In this document: in pieces, positions 14,948 through 22,703 of the stretch
Layout of the letters: each line of letters begins with the position of its first letter
Position numbering within the stretch: position 1 is the stretch's first letter
Source of the DNA: Lachnospiraceae bacterium
GTDB taxonomy: Bacteria > Bacillota_A > Clostridia > Lachnospirales > Lachnospiraceae
NCBI GenBank assembly: GCA_024684065.1
Contig: JAIKXO010000132.1
Coordinates: 1-33,914, forward strand
Reading direction: 5' to 3'
Length of the DNA stretch: 33,914 nt
Notes under the pieces: generated by a model
Database searches by the model: none
The model's input: only the letters and a program-made list of their open reading frames with translations
Told to the model about the DNA's origin: nothing
Made by a program: the position numbers and the translations under genes

Positions 14948-15727
14948 GTGATCACAAGTATTAATAACCCCAGGGTCAGGGAAATAAAAAAGCTTCTTGA
15001 GAGCTCTAGGCAAAGGCGGGCAAGCGGACTTTTCGTGACTGAGGGGATAAAGCTTTTTTCCGAAGCCCCGGTCGAAAGTATAGATTCTGTTTATGTATCC
15101 GAAAGTTTCCTTGAAAGGGAAGGGATCCTTCCAAAACTGAAGGAATCGGGGTACATAGAGGTTTCGGACCCTGTATACAGGAAAATGTCTGATACCGAAA
15201 CGCCTCAGGGTATCCTCTGCCTTATAAAAGCGGACTACCGCGATTTTTCAGAGCTGGTCTCAGGCAATGACAAGGCACTATGTGAAAGGATCCTGCTTCT
15301 GGAGGGCATTCAGGATCCGGGAAACCTGGGGACAATGTTAAGGACTGCTGAGGCAGCGGGATACGGACTTATCGTAACCGACAAGAATACAGTGGATGTT
15401 TATAACCCTAAGGTTATCAGGGCTTCAATGGGTGCTGTTTTCAGAGTGATGACCGCTTATGAGCCGGATATCAAAAATGCCGTAAGGACGCTTAAGGAAA
15501 AGGGAGTCAGGGTTTATGCCGCCCATCTGAAAGGCAATGAAAGCTTTGACGGGATCGAATATGCCCGGATGGCAGCAGTGATCATCGGGAATGAAAGCGG
15601 CGGTTTAACCGAAGAGACGAGCGATCTCGCTGACAGCCTTATAAAGATACCAATGAAGGGAAAAACGGAATCACTGAATGCCGCGGTTGCGGCTTCTCTT
15701 ATCATGTATGCTTCAAGGACGAAGTGA
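14948..15727 (+). CDS. TrmH/SpoU-family RNA 2'-O-methyltransferase
   Basis: This 259-residue protein is a SPOUT-class RNA 2'-O-ribose methyltransferase that would use S-adenosylmethionine. The three family motifs are present: QDPGNLGTMLRTAEA (about residues 124-138), IGNESGGL (about 215-222), and IPMKGKTESLNAAVAAS (about 234-250). The N-terminal substrate-binding domain precedes them. The likely substrate is ribosomal RNA, but the exact nucleotide cannot be read from sequence. Translation starts at a GTG with AAGGAGG upstream. The last codons overlap the region ahead of the VOC gene, suggesting the two are co-transcribed. Confidence 0.88.
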   Translation: MITSINNPRVREIKKLLESSRQRRASGLFVTEGIKLFSEAPVESIDSVYVSESFLEREGILPKLKESGYIEVSDPVYRKMSDTETPQGILCLIKADYRDFSELVSGNDKALCERILLLEGIQDPGNLGTMLRTAEAAGYGLIVTDKNTVDVYNPKVIRASMGAVFRVMTAYEPDIKNAVRTLKEKGVRVYAAHLKGNESFDGIEYARMAAVIIGNESGGLTEETSDLADSLIKIPMKGKTESLNAAVAASLIMYASRTK

Positions 15728-15756
15728 TCAAAAAATATATAAATAGGGAGGGAATA

Positions 15757-16143
15757 ATGTTAAAACCGGATCATATTACCATTAACGTGACTGACCTTGA
15801 AAAAAGTAAGGATTTTTACGGGCGTATTTTAGGGCTTAAGGAGCTTGATACCGTCGATATGGGAGACCACAGGCTTTACTACTATGAACTGGCGGATAAC
15901 CTGATGCTCGAGCTGATCGAATATGACGATGATTTCGGAGCGGCGCACCCCAATGTCAAAACAAGGGGGATCTTCCGTCATCTCGCCCTTAACTGCGATG
16001 ATGTGGACGCATTATATAAAAAGCTCTGTGATAACGGAATAACCGTTCTTTCAGAGCCGGGGGATGTTTTAAAGCTTAAATTCCGGAATATCCTTGTTGA
16101 GGATCCGAACGGGGTCGAGCTCGAGTTTGTTACAAGGTATTGA
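15757..16143 (+). CDS. VOC-superfamily metal-dependent enzyme (glyoxalase-like)
   Basis: This 128-residue protein has two beta-alpha-beta-beta-beta modules of the vicinal oxygen chelate fold, starting LKPDHITINVTDLEKSKDFY. Candidate metal ligands are His6, Glu52, His75 and Glu123, the classic two-His two-Glu set of glyoxalase I. The C-terminal VEDPNGVELEFV is typical. Substrate cannot be assigned; a lactoylglutathione lyase role is only one possibility. I chose the ATG at 15757 because GGGAGGG lies just upstream, rather than an in-frame GTG-containing stretch overlapping the previous gene. Confidence 0.8.
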   Translation: MLKPDHITINVTDLEKSKDFYGRILGLKELDTVDMGDHRLYYYELADNLMLELIEYDDDFGAAHPNVKTRGIFRHLALNCDDVDALYKKLCDNGITVLSEPGDVLKLKFRNILVEDPNGVELEFVTRY

Positions 16144-16200
16144 TATCCCCGGCATCTCTAAAGGCGATTACCGGTTTTTATCGGAAACGAATTTATTCGT

Positions 16201-16267
16201 CTCCTCTATTGAAAAGGGTTTTTGCCCCTGAAATATCTGACATACGCTCTTCAGAGTCGGGGGCTCC
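16201..16267 (-). repeat. 67-bp SD-bearing repeat, copy B (no gene follows)
   Basis: The reverse complement matches 1608-1674 with two mismatches. On the minus strand it begins directly after the TAA of the nucleotidyltransferase-like gene and ends in AGAGGAG. No open frame with a start codon follows that site on the minus strand. The next gene in that direction (VOC) lies on the other strand. Confidence 0.88.
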
Positions 16268-17098
16268 TTATTGGCCGAGAAATTCCTTAAGCTCCTCCGG
16301 TGTGCCGAGAACATGCACCTTTTTGGGGTCTATATCTGATATATATATCTCCCCGCCCTTTGACAGCAGATAATCATAAAGCGGCGCGACATATTTTTCC
16401 CCGTTGACGAGCTTCTGAGGATCGTTGTTCTTCGTACTTTTACTATCCGTTTTACCGGATCCCGGTAACGCGCGCGGTTCCTTCGATGTGTTCAGATCCT
16501 CGTCTGAAGCCTCTGATGTTATGTAAAACTCGTCATACAGTTTTTCATATAAAGCGCAGGTCCTGAAATAATATGCCCCGAGGGTGCAGTGATCCGAAAT
16601 CCGTTTCTTTTCTTTGATCTCCGCGACCCTTCCGTTTTCATCGAGACGCACGAAACTCCAGTGGTCCCCCTCGGCCTTAAAACAGGGAATAAAGCCGTCA
16701 CCTTTTAATTCGCGGCTGTTCATTTCCCCTGCCTCGACATAAGTATCTATGTTATAGATAAGAAGCGCATTTTCGGGATCCCAGTACTTTGAAGCAAGCT
16801 TTGCGGTCGTGGCCTGCCCGTCGGTAAGATAATCAAGGATCATTATGTGATGATCGCTTATTCCCAGGGTAGCGCATTTTTCTTCTATAAAAGCCTTCAC
16901 ATCATTATTTTCATCCTTCATTGCGATGAATATGTACCTTGCGGCTTCATTCCTGAAGCCCTCAAGGCTGATCAGAGACCACTCAAACAGCGTCTTTCCC
17001 TTTGCCTCTATCATATATTTGGGAACCGTATATCCCATCTTTCTGAACCTTGAGCCAAGTCCTCCCATGGTGATGACTATATCGATCTTCTTATCCAT
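16268..17098 (-). CDS. Sugar-phosphate nucleotidyltransferase-like protein
   Basis: This 276-residue protein has the nucleotidyltransferase fingerprint GGLGSRF at its N-terminus with PKYMIEAKGK shortly after, and a NIDTYV segment where the family carries its metal-binding Asp. It resembles the capsule/surface-polysaccharide nucleotidyltransferases, whose members activate sugars or phosphocholine; the substrate cannot be told. A roughly 35-residue hydrophilic stretch (about residues 194-228, rich in Ser, Asp, Thr and Lys) interrupts the C-terminal part before YVAPLYDYLL. The ATG follows a GAGGAA site. The gene is downstream of, and oriented with, the AmiS/UreI gene; I see no functional link. 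Confidence 0.75.
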   Translation of the reverse strand: MDKKIDIVITMGGLGSRFRKMGYTVPKYMIEAKGKTLFEWSLISLEGFRNEAARYIFIAMKDENNDVKAFIEEKCATLGISDHHIMILDYLTDGQATTAKLASKYWDPENALLIYNIDTYVEAGEMNSRELKGDGFIPCFKAEGDHWSFVRLDENGRVAEIKEKKRISDHCTLGAYYFRTCALYEKLYDEFYITSEASDEDLNTSKEPRALPGSGKTDSKSTKNNDPQKLVNGEKYVAPLYDYLLSKGGEIYISDIDPKKVHVLGTPEELKEFLGQ

Positions 17099-17135
17099 TT
17101 CACTGTTCCTCTGTTCTTTGGGAAAAACAAATTCG

Positions 17136-17213
17136 TTACCGGGTGCCGTGAAGCGTGATCATAACCAGGTGCCGTGAAGCATGATCATTACCAGGCTCCG
17201 AGAAGCATGAGAA
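17136..17213 (-). repeat. Three 26-bp tandem repeats at the 3' end of the AmiS/UreI gene
   Basis: Units at 17136-17161, 17162-17187 and 17188-17213 share the pattern ACC.GG..CCG.GAAGC.TGA. On the minus strand the first unit contains the last codons and stop of the AmiS/UreI gene, and the next two are copies of it in the spacer. The 26-bp period breaks the reading frame. Confidence 0.85.
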
Positions 17214-17694
17214 CACCCGGGATCCATGCGGTTACGATACCCTCAAAGATCTGAAGGCAGGGCACGGCTTTTCCGAAATCCTTTTTCAGTATATCTGTAA
17301 AGAAAGAGCTGGCCCACAGGACTGCCCAGAGCCACCAGATGGCTGCCCACCGCCAGTCCGGGGTTATTCCGAGATAGCTGTTGCCGGCAAAGCCTTCCAC
17401 GAAGCCGAAAATAACGGCATTTATGGCAACAAAAAGGGAAAACCAGGCTAATGGCGCAGGGTTAAGCTTAAAGATATTATTTATGGCTACAAACAGATAT
17501 GTAAAGCAGAATAAAAGCCCTGTTCCGGCCGCATAATAATTTCCCTGCACCAGGTTGACCATGTTTATGAACAGCGAAAGCCCGCCGGTAAACAGATTCA
17601 TAACCGCGGCCGATTTCGGGTCTGTTTTGCATAAGCTGCAGATCCCGTTGTTGATCAAAACGATTCCGACAAATAAAAGACATACTCCAAGCAT
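17188..17694 (-). CDS. AmiS/UreI-family urea or amide channel
   Basis: The 168-residue protein is almost entirely hydrophobic with about six predicted membrane helices. It shows the family pattern: MLGVCLLFVGIVLINNGI at the start, AGTGLLFCFTYLFVAINNIF in the middle and WWLWAVLWASSFF near the end. AmiS/UreI proteins are passive or proton-gated channels for urea or short amides. No urease or amidase gene is in the window. The ATG at 17694 is six bases from AGAGGTG and is preferred over the GTG at 17703. The 3' end has been copied twice into the spacer downstream. Confidence 0.85.
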   Translation of the reverse strand: MLGVCLLFVGIVLINNGICSLCKTDPKSAAVMNLFTGGLSLFINMVNLVQGNYYAAGTGLLFCFTYLFVAINNIFKLNPAPLAWFSLFVAINAVIFGFVEGFAGNSYLGITPDWRWAAIWWLWAVLWASSFFTDILKKDFGKAVPCLQIFEGIVTAWIPGVLMLLGAW

Positions 17695-17797
17695 ATCGAT
17701 CACCTCTTCCGGATGAATATAGTAAAATCAGGATTAAAGAGAAAACCCTGAAGATATTGATCAAACGATTATTATGCTGCCGTAAATATGATCCGGG

Positions 17798-17828
17798 ATA
17801 CAGAAACGAATAAATCCGTTTCCTGTAT
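17798..17828. repeat. Palindrome resembling a terminator
   Basis: ATACAG-AAACG pairs with CGTTT-CCTGTAT around an AATAAAT loop and is followed by TTTTTAT on the plus strand. It has no plus-strand gene upstream to end. It shares an AAACGAATAAAT-like core with sequence at 16184-16198 in inverted sense, so it may be a dispersed repeat instead. Confidence 0.45.
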
Positions 17829-17877
17829 TTTTATGGAAAAACCGATCTGACCGGTCTTTCCCCGGCAGATATACTGA

Positions 17878-17906
17878 TTTACGAAATCTTAAAAAAGCTG
17901 TATACT
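17878..17906 (+). promoter_or_regulatory. Possible sigma-A promoter of the small membrane protein
   Basis: TTTACG (17878-17883) and TATACT (17901-17906) are spaced by 17 bases, about 110 bases before the start at 18019. The -35 box matches the consensus at only four positions. Confidence 0.45.
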
Positions 17907-18018
17907 TGTATGCGTCCGGACTCAGACGGAAACGGCTGTCTGGCTGGCTGCGTTCAGGTTCAGGACTGCCTCAGAGAATAAATCTAAAGCCTGCGGCCTT
18001 CCGAAAGCGGTAAGGTTT

Positions 18019-18321
18019 ATGGCAGAAGGATGGAAAAACATGGATGTTGTCAGTGTTGTAGTTTTTTTAGTATGCTGGCTTGTTTTCGGAGCCGTAGGGG
18101 GATTTATGGTCTATGTAACTCCTTATGCCAGCAAATTGCAGATAACAGCGGCTATCGTCGTCAGCTGGCTTATGGCGGTGTGCGTGGCTTTTCTTGTATA
18201 TATGAAGCGCAATCCGAGGAAGGAAGAGCCTCCTGTTATCAATGCCACAGTGCAGAATCCGGAAGAACAGAAGCCGGAGGAACAAAGATCACCGGAAACT
18301 GAAAATGGCGGACAGGAATAA
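18019..18321 (+). CDS. Small two-TM membrane protein
   Basis: The product is 100 residues with two hydrophobic helices (about residues 10-32 and 39-60) joined by a short loop, then a basic patch (YMKRNPRKEE) and a hydrophilic tail rich in Glu, Pro and Gln. I do not recognise a family. Translation may start at the ATG at 18019 or at a second in-frame ATG at 18040 that has AGAAGGA eight bases upstream. It converges on the XRE regulator with only 11 bases between the stop codons and no terminator between them. Confidence 0.6.
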   Translation: MAEGWKNMDVVSVVVFLVCWLVFGAVGGFMVYVTPYASKLQITAAIVVSWLMAVCVAFLVYMKRNPRKEEPPVINATVQNPEEQKPEEQRSPETENGGQE

Positions 18322-18332
18322 ATCCCGTCCGT

Positions 18333-18839
18333 CTATTTCTTAATAAGCTGCGAGACCGCGTCCTTGACAACTTTATTGGTAAGAAGGGAAGAAACCATAT
18401 TTCCGAGGTCGGATTTTTTGTTTTCAAGGACCTCCATGGCAGATTTCTTTGTTTCCGCATCCGCAGCCCGGTACAGCTTTAACAGTTTCTGTTCGTTTGC
18501 CGTAAGCTTTTCGCTGTCAGAGCTGCCTTTCCCTGCAGCCGAAGAAGTTTTCTTTTTGGAAGCGCCGGTTTTTGAAGCTGATGAAGCCTTTTTGCCGGAG
18601 CTTTCCGTTTTTGAAGCTGTTTTAGCACCGCTCTGTGATTCCAGGAGAGATTTCTGTGTGACCCCCGTTGCTTTTGCTATTTCCTTAAGCTGCGCCTGGG
18701 TAAGCTGAAGCTCATTTCTTTCTGCCTTGCTTATGTCTGATGCTTCAAGTCCCTTTATTTTTTTTGCCAGCTGTTCCTGCGTCATTCCGGCGCCTGTCCT
18801 TGCTTCCCTGATCAGTTCGCCCGTCTTTTTCTTAGCCAT
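18333..18839 (-). CDS. XRE-family helix-turn-helix regulator
   Basis: This 168-residue protein has an N-terminal HTH_3/Cro-type DNA-binding domain (about residues 7-62; GELIREARTGAGMTQEQLAK, then SDISKAERNELQLTQAQL). A Ser/Lys/Ala-rich flexible linker follows (about 66-108), then a C-terminal helical segment (ANEQKLLKLYRAADAETKK and beyond). The linker and C-terminus could bind protein or nucleic acid; targets are unknown. I use the ATG at 18839 (MAKKKTG) with AAGGA upstream rather than an earlier in-frame ATG, because homology to HTH domains begins there. Confidence 0.8.
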   Translation of the reverse strand: MAKKKTGELIREARTGAGMTQEQLAKKIKGLEASDISKAERNELQLTQAQLKEIAKATGVTQKSLLESQSGAKTASKTESSGKKASSASKTGASKKKTSSAAGKGSSDSEKLTANEQKLLKLYRAADAETKKSAMEVLENKKSDLGNMVSSLLTNKVVKDAVSQLIKK

Positions 18840-18905
18840 ATCCTCATCCTTTTTTTGCATTTGTTTATGTGTGAAATTTAATGATATCAGGGTCAATAGC
18901 CTGAA

Positions 18906-18932
18906 CCCACGGCAAGCTTGCTTGCCAGTGGG
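18906..18932. repeat. GC-rich hairpin upstream of the XRE gene
   Basis: CCCAC-GGCAAGC pairs with GCTTGCC-A-GTGGG across a TT loop with one bulged A, giving 12 pairs. No T-tract follows. It is located just upstream of the XRE gene's predicted start, so it could be a regulatory structure or a dispersed palindrome. Confidence 0.5.
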
Positions 18933-19186
18933 TGAAAAGCTTTATGACACGCTTGATATCACTTTTGACCTTCACATCATTTCATTAAAACTGCATAGAT
19001 CCCTTTATATTAAAATATACTCCATTAAATCATATAAATCTACTGTATTTCATATCCGGTTTCTGATATTCGGCAATTTATCGCCTTTTTCTTTTAAAGG
19101 CCTTTTTCAGGGGTTCTTTAGCTCATAATAATATCTCATAAGCGAATATCTTGTTTCCGTACCCGTCTTTTCATTTTAGCATGCGG

Positions 19187-19215
19187 TTGACGTTTTGTTT
19201 GGCAAACTGTACAAT
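19187..19215 (+). promoter_or_regulatory. Sigma-A promoter of the secreted-protein gene
   Basis: TTGACG (19187-19192) and TACAAT (19210-19215) are separated by exactly 17 bases. The predicted start near 19222 leaves a leader of about 190 bases before the ATG at 19415. Confidence 0.8.
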
Positions 19216-19414
19216 ATATTTTCGAAAAATGTATATTTTCGGAGGCCGGAAACGCATATACGATAATCAGAATACGGCGCAGAATACGGCGTATCAGAGC
19301 ATGTCTTTTACCGGAAACTTAAAAACAGGTTCCGATAAGAGAAGGGGATATCATCATAAGCTTTTAAATGCTGAATAAAATGTATAAGACACAATGCGAA
19401 GGAGAGTGTGAAGT

Positions 19415-21883
19415 ATGAAAAAAAGGTCATCATTCTATAAATATGTTGCAGGGGTTCTTGCCGCTGCTGTCATTATGACCGGTGCAGCGCCCGTTTCAGC
19501 CTTTGGAGCTGCGGCAGCCGGAAATAAAAACAAAACGGAAGAAAACTCTGAAAAAAGGCAGTCCCGAAAGGACAGGAAAGGCAGTAATTCAGACTCCGAT
19601 ACCAAAAAGAAGACTGAAGAGAAGAACGAACTCATATCTCTTGAATGTGTCAACCAGTCAATGAACATGAAAGAGGGCGATTATGTTTCCGCTGAGGGTG
19701 TCTGCTATTCCTTCAAGCTTGATGATGAAAGCGCCGAAGCCTATCCTGAGCTTGAAAAAAAGATCAATGAGATAAATGAAGAAGCCTATGCGAAATTTTC
19801 AAAGGACATGAAGAAAGCGTCTGACGCATCTCTTCAGAGGCATATGGACGGCTGGGAGTATCCTTTTGAGGAGGATGCCCGGGCGGAGGTCACAAGGGCT
19901 GACAGCAAGGCGTTTTCCTACAACGTCTGTTATTATTCCTTCCTTGGCGGTGCCCACGGATATACATATTATGGCGGAACGAACATTGATCCCGTAACCT
20001 GCCGGGACATCAGATTTTCCGATGTTGTTACCGATGTGTCCGATTTTCCTCAGATAGTGTTTGACGAGCTTACTTCCCAGGATCCGGAAATGGAGGAATA
20101 CTTTGAGGGCCTGTCATCCGATAAGGATAAGTTTCTGAAAAGGATAAAAAGGGATGCAAAGAGTTCAGACGGCCCCGTATGGACGCTTTCCTGCGACGGG
20201 ATCAGCCTTTATTTCGAAGATTATGCAGTGGGCTCCTATGCGGCCGGATCGATGAAAGTTGACATACCGTACAAAGCCCATCCCGAAATCTTTAATAAGG
20301 ATTATTTTACGTATGACGGGAAGACACCGGATATAAATGACCGGGTCACCGTGAAGGATATAGAAGAACCTGTCACTATCGAAGGCTTTAAAGATATCAT
20401 GCAGATCGGTTATGAATGGGAATATGAGTACTCCGACGGCAGCCCATATTGCAGCGGGATCGTGGACAAGCTTATTATTTCCGATGAATATCCGGAACTG
20501 AAAAAAAGGGTGGATAAGATCAATTCTTTCAATGTAAAAGAGCTCAGAGACGGATTCGGGGATTTTGAAGAAGAAGTAAAGTCTGAGCTTGACAATGCCT
20601 CAGACGGGGATACCATCCTTCATAATGTGTGCAGCACGGGGATCTATCAATATGTCACAAGAGCCGATGGAGCGGTTTTCTCAACGGTTGAATCGCGCGA
20701 AACGCTGAGCGCCCTGGAAGAATACCGTACTCTCCTTGGAATAAATATGGATCCCGAAACCGGAGAGGATATTGCCCTCGATGATGTTGTAACGGATATT
20801 TCGGATCTTGAGGATCTGATAGAGGACATTCTTAATGAGGAGGCGTATCCTGAGACGACTGTCGAGGATGTAACAAAGGAGCTTAATAAGCAGCTTGGAT
20901 CGGGTAAGCTTATAAGCAGCGAGAAGCTTTCGTTTACCGTCGGCTATGAAGGCCTGACCTTCTATTTAAATAATACGGTAAATTATTCCGTGATGGACTT
21001 TGGCCGGAATGCCATGATCGTCTTCGTTCCGTATTCCGGAAACGAGGATCTGTTTGAAGAGGCTTACACGGATGTTCCGTCTTCCTTTGCATATCAGATC
21101 CCGGTCTCGTCGGTATTCAGCACGTCTGTATATATGGACATGAACTATAACAAAGAATACAGCGAGGTTACGTTATATCCGTATGCTGATGAATACTCGA
21201 CGGTCACGGCCTTTACCTTCGGTATAAACGGCTCGCTTGACAGGGTCGATGATTTTTACGCTTATGATATAACCGCAAACCTTGTAAAATCGCCTCTGGG
21301 AGATTATTACATATATTTGAGCTGCAATCTTGATGACGGCTTTACGAATCTGAGAATTTTCAGTTTCTCTTTTGACGAAGTGTACGAGGACGAGGAAACA
21401 AGCGGATTATTCTATGCTGTAAACTATTCTTCCGGCTATGAGGAGGAAGACATGAGGGGCTATATCATGACGGATCCGATAGACTTCCATGTCCTGGCCT
21501 CTGATGATGTTTTCTCAGGCCGCATATTATACTCAAGATGCTGCATTGATGCCTTCGGAAGCCCCAAGCCGAGGGACGGGGTATGGTATTATCCCGAGGA
21601 CGAGGCGTATGATCTTACGGCCACGGACGATATTAAAACCGATGCGGTAAGGATCAGGAAAGGAGATGTCATGTCTCCTGTCGGGATAATCGTTCCCGAA
21701 AATGACGGTTATGATCCTGAAAACGGAGATGAAGAAAAAAAGGCGCGTATCCTTCTGCTGAAAAACAGTAAAGGGAAGGAATATTCGCTGTGGCTTGAGT
21801 ATAATGAGGACAGCTGGGACTGGGAATTCAATGAAATGCCCGTTAAGGAACTGTTTGACGGGAATTATGATATACTGTTCTGA
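19415..21883 (+). CDS. Large secreted protein with duplicated DUF3298-like units
   Basis: This 822-residue protein starts with a signal peptide (basic MKKRSSFYKY, hydrophobic core, cleavage likely after PVSA at residue 29), followed by a Lys/Glu/Ser-rich linker to about residue 70. Two related units follow. The first contains the DUF3298/RsiV-like signature GGAHGYTYYGGTNIDPVT (about 177-194). The second repeats the pattern with INMDPETGEDIALDDVVTDI but lacks the GGAHG core. A third C-terminal region is acidic and unrecognised. RsiV proteins of this fold sense lysozyme; whether this one binds host or peptidoglycan enzymes is unknown. The ATG has AAGGAGAG upstream. Confidence 0.7.
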   Translation: MKKRSSFYKYVAGVLAAAVIMTGAAPVSAFGAAAAGNKNKTEENSEKRQSRKDRKGSNSDSDTKKKTEEKNELISLECVNQSMNMKEGDYVSAEGVCYSFKLDDESAEAYPELEKKINEINEEAYAKFSKDMKKASDASLQRHMDGWEYPFEEDARAEVTRADSKAFSYNVCYYSFLGGAHGYTYYGGTNIDPVTCRDIRFSDVVTDVSDFPQIVFDELTSQDPEMEEYFEGLSSDKDKFLKRIKRDAKSSDGPVWTLSCDGISLYFEDYAVGSYAAGSMKVDIPYKAHPEIFNKDYFTYDGKTPDINDRVTVKDIEEPVTIEGFKDIMQIGYEWEYEYSDGSPYCSGIVDKLIISDEYPELKKRVDKINSFNVKELRDGFGDFEEEVKSELDNASDGDTILHNVCSTGIYQYVTRADGAVFSTVESRETLSALEEYRTLLGINMDPETGEDIALDDVVTDISDLEDLIEDILNEEAYPETTVEDVTKELNKQLGSGKLISSEKLSFTVGYEGLTFYLNNTVNYSVMDFGRNAMIVFVPYSGNEDLFEEAYTDVPSSFAYQIPVSSVFSTSVYMDMNYNKEYSEVTLYPYADEYSTVTAFTFGINGSLDRVDDFYAYDITANLVKSPLGDYYIYLSCNLDDGFTNLRIFSFSFDEVYEDEETSGLFYAVNYSSGYEEEDMRGYIMTDPIDFHVLASDDVFSGRILYSRCCIDAFGSPKPRDGVWYYPEDEAYDLTATDDIKTDAVRIRKGDVMSPVGIIVPENDGYDPENGDEEKKARILLLKNSKGKEYSLWLEYNEDSWDWEFNEMPVKELFDGNYDILF

Positions 21884-21900
21884 TAATCTGTGGATTTTCT

Positions 21901-21933
21901 GAGGGAACTCTGATAAAACGGCGTTTCCCTGTC
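21901..21933. repeat. Degenerate palindrome of the GGGAAACGCTGATT family
   Basis: GAGGGAACTCTGAT..AACGGCGTTTCCCT lies about 20 bases after the stop codon of the secreted-protein gene. It keeps the outer GGGAA/TTCCC arms and the CTGAT centre of the family seen at 9122-9179 and 27107-27221, with several mismatches. Confidence 0.55.
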
Positions 21934-21962
21934 TAAAATAAGTATTGATAACGGAGGTTTTT

Positions 21963-22562
21963 ATGAATATAGTCTGTCTGGATCTGGAGGGTGTGCTTGT
22001 TCCGGAAATATGGATAGCTTTCGCAAAGGAGAGCGGTATTTCAGAGCTTGAAAGAACAACGAGGGATGAGCCTGATTATGATAAGCTTATGAAATTCAGG
22101 CTGGGGATACTTAATGAGCATGGCCTGGGAATAAAAGAGATCCGCGAGACGATCGCAAAGATAGAGCCAATGGAGGGGGCTAAGGAATTTCTGGATGCCT
22201 TAAGGGAGTTAACCCAGGTTTTGATCTTAAGCGATACCTATGAGGAATTTGCCGGGCCGCTTATGAAAAAGCTGGGCTTTCCCACGCTTTTCTGCAATTC
22301 CCTGGAAATTTCGGAAGACGGTATGATCACAGGCTACAGGCTAAGGTGCAGGGAATCAAAGCTTTCGACCGTAAGGGCGCTTCAGTCCGTAGGCTTTGAT
22401 ACTATCGCATGCGGAGACAGCCATAACGATCTCGGAATGATAAGAGCCGGGAAGGCGGGCTTCCTTTTTAAGAGCACGGAGCAGATAATAAAGGATAATC
22501 CCGACCTGCCCGCATTTGAGGAATACGGGGAGCTGCTTGAGGCCATACGGGCCGTGCTTTGA
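21963..22562 (+). CDS. thrH: ThrH-like phosphoserine phosphatase / homoserine phosphotransferase
   Basis: This 199-residue HAD-superfamily protein closely follows the pattern of Pseudomonas ThrH. It starts MNIVCLDLEGVLVPEIWIAF, where the second acidic residue of the usual DxD motif is Glu (D7, E9), and ends its core with GDSHNDLGM. Characterised ThrH dephosphorylates phosphoserine and can move the phosphate to homoserine, linking serine and threonine synthesis. The ATG at 21963 follows GGAGG and is preferred over an upstream TTG. No serine or threonine biosynthetic gene is adjacent, and it precedes the cobalamin cluster with a 160-base gap. Confidence 0.85.
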   Translation: MNIVCLDLEGVLVPEIWIAFAKESGISELERTTRDEPDYDKLMKFRLGILNEHGLGIKEIRETIAKIEPMEGAKEFLDALRELTQVLILSDTYEEFAGPLMKKLGFPTLFCNSLEISEDGMITGYRLRCRESKLSTVRALQSVGFDTIACGDSHNDLGMIRAGKAGFLFKSTEQIIKDNPDLPAFEEYGELLEAIRAVL

Positions 22563-22656
22563 GGCAAAGCGCCGTATAGAGACATATTGTTATACAGTAA
22601 ACGACAAAACGGTTTTCATTTTGGCATTTACTATGATAATTACGGATTTCTAAAGA

Positions 22657-22703
22657 GATATCAGGGATTGTTTCGCGCTTTGTGCTCCGCAATCCCTGAT
22701 ATC
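22657..22703. promoter_or_regulatory. Long perfect hairpin upstream of the cobalamin cluster
   Basis: GATATCAGGGATTG pairs perfectly with CAATCCCTGATATC (14 bp) across a 19-base loop, ending 23 bases before the cbiA start. It is followed by ATATTTTTC, so it may be an intrinsic terminator or attenuator for the B12 genes. I could not find the conserved cobalamin riboswitch core between 22563 and 22726. Confidence 0.6.

Larger units (their letters stand above)
17695..18018. other. Gene-free divergent region
   Basis: This 324-base stretch lies between the divergent AmiS/UreI gene and the small membrane protein. It holds a hairpin (17798-17828) and a possible sigma-A promoter (17878-17906). The remainder includes short duplications (GGCTGTCTGGCTGGCTG) and no recognisable gene or RNA. 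Confidence 0.5.
18840..19414. other. Long gene-free region before the secreted-protein gene
   Basis: About 575 bases without a convincing gene. It holds a GC-rich hairpin (18906-18932), an AT-rich stretch (18990-19070), a strong sigma-A promoter (19187-19215) and a leader of about 190 bases. The leader contains two direct copies of CAGAATACGGCG (19268-19291) and a degenerate copy of the metK-promoter hairpin (19308-19338). Confidence 0.6.

Noticed and set aside
17136..17213. CRISPR-like array
   Set aside because: The units are directly tandem with no spacers, and only three copies exist, one inside a coding end.
19151..19378. 75-codon plus-strand frame before the secreted-protein gene
   Set aside because: It spans the sigma-A promoter at 19187-19215 and starts upstream of it, so it would not be fully transcribed from it; no ribosome binding site.
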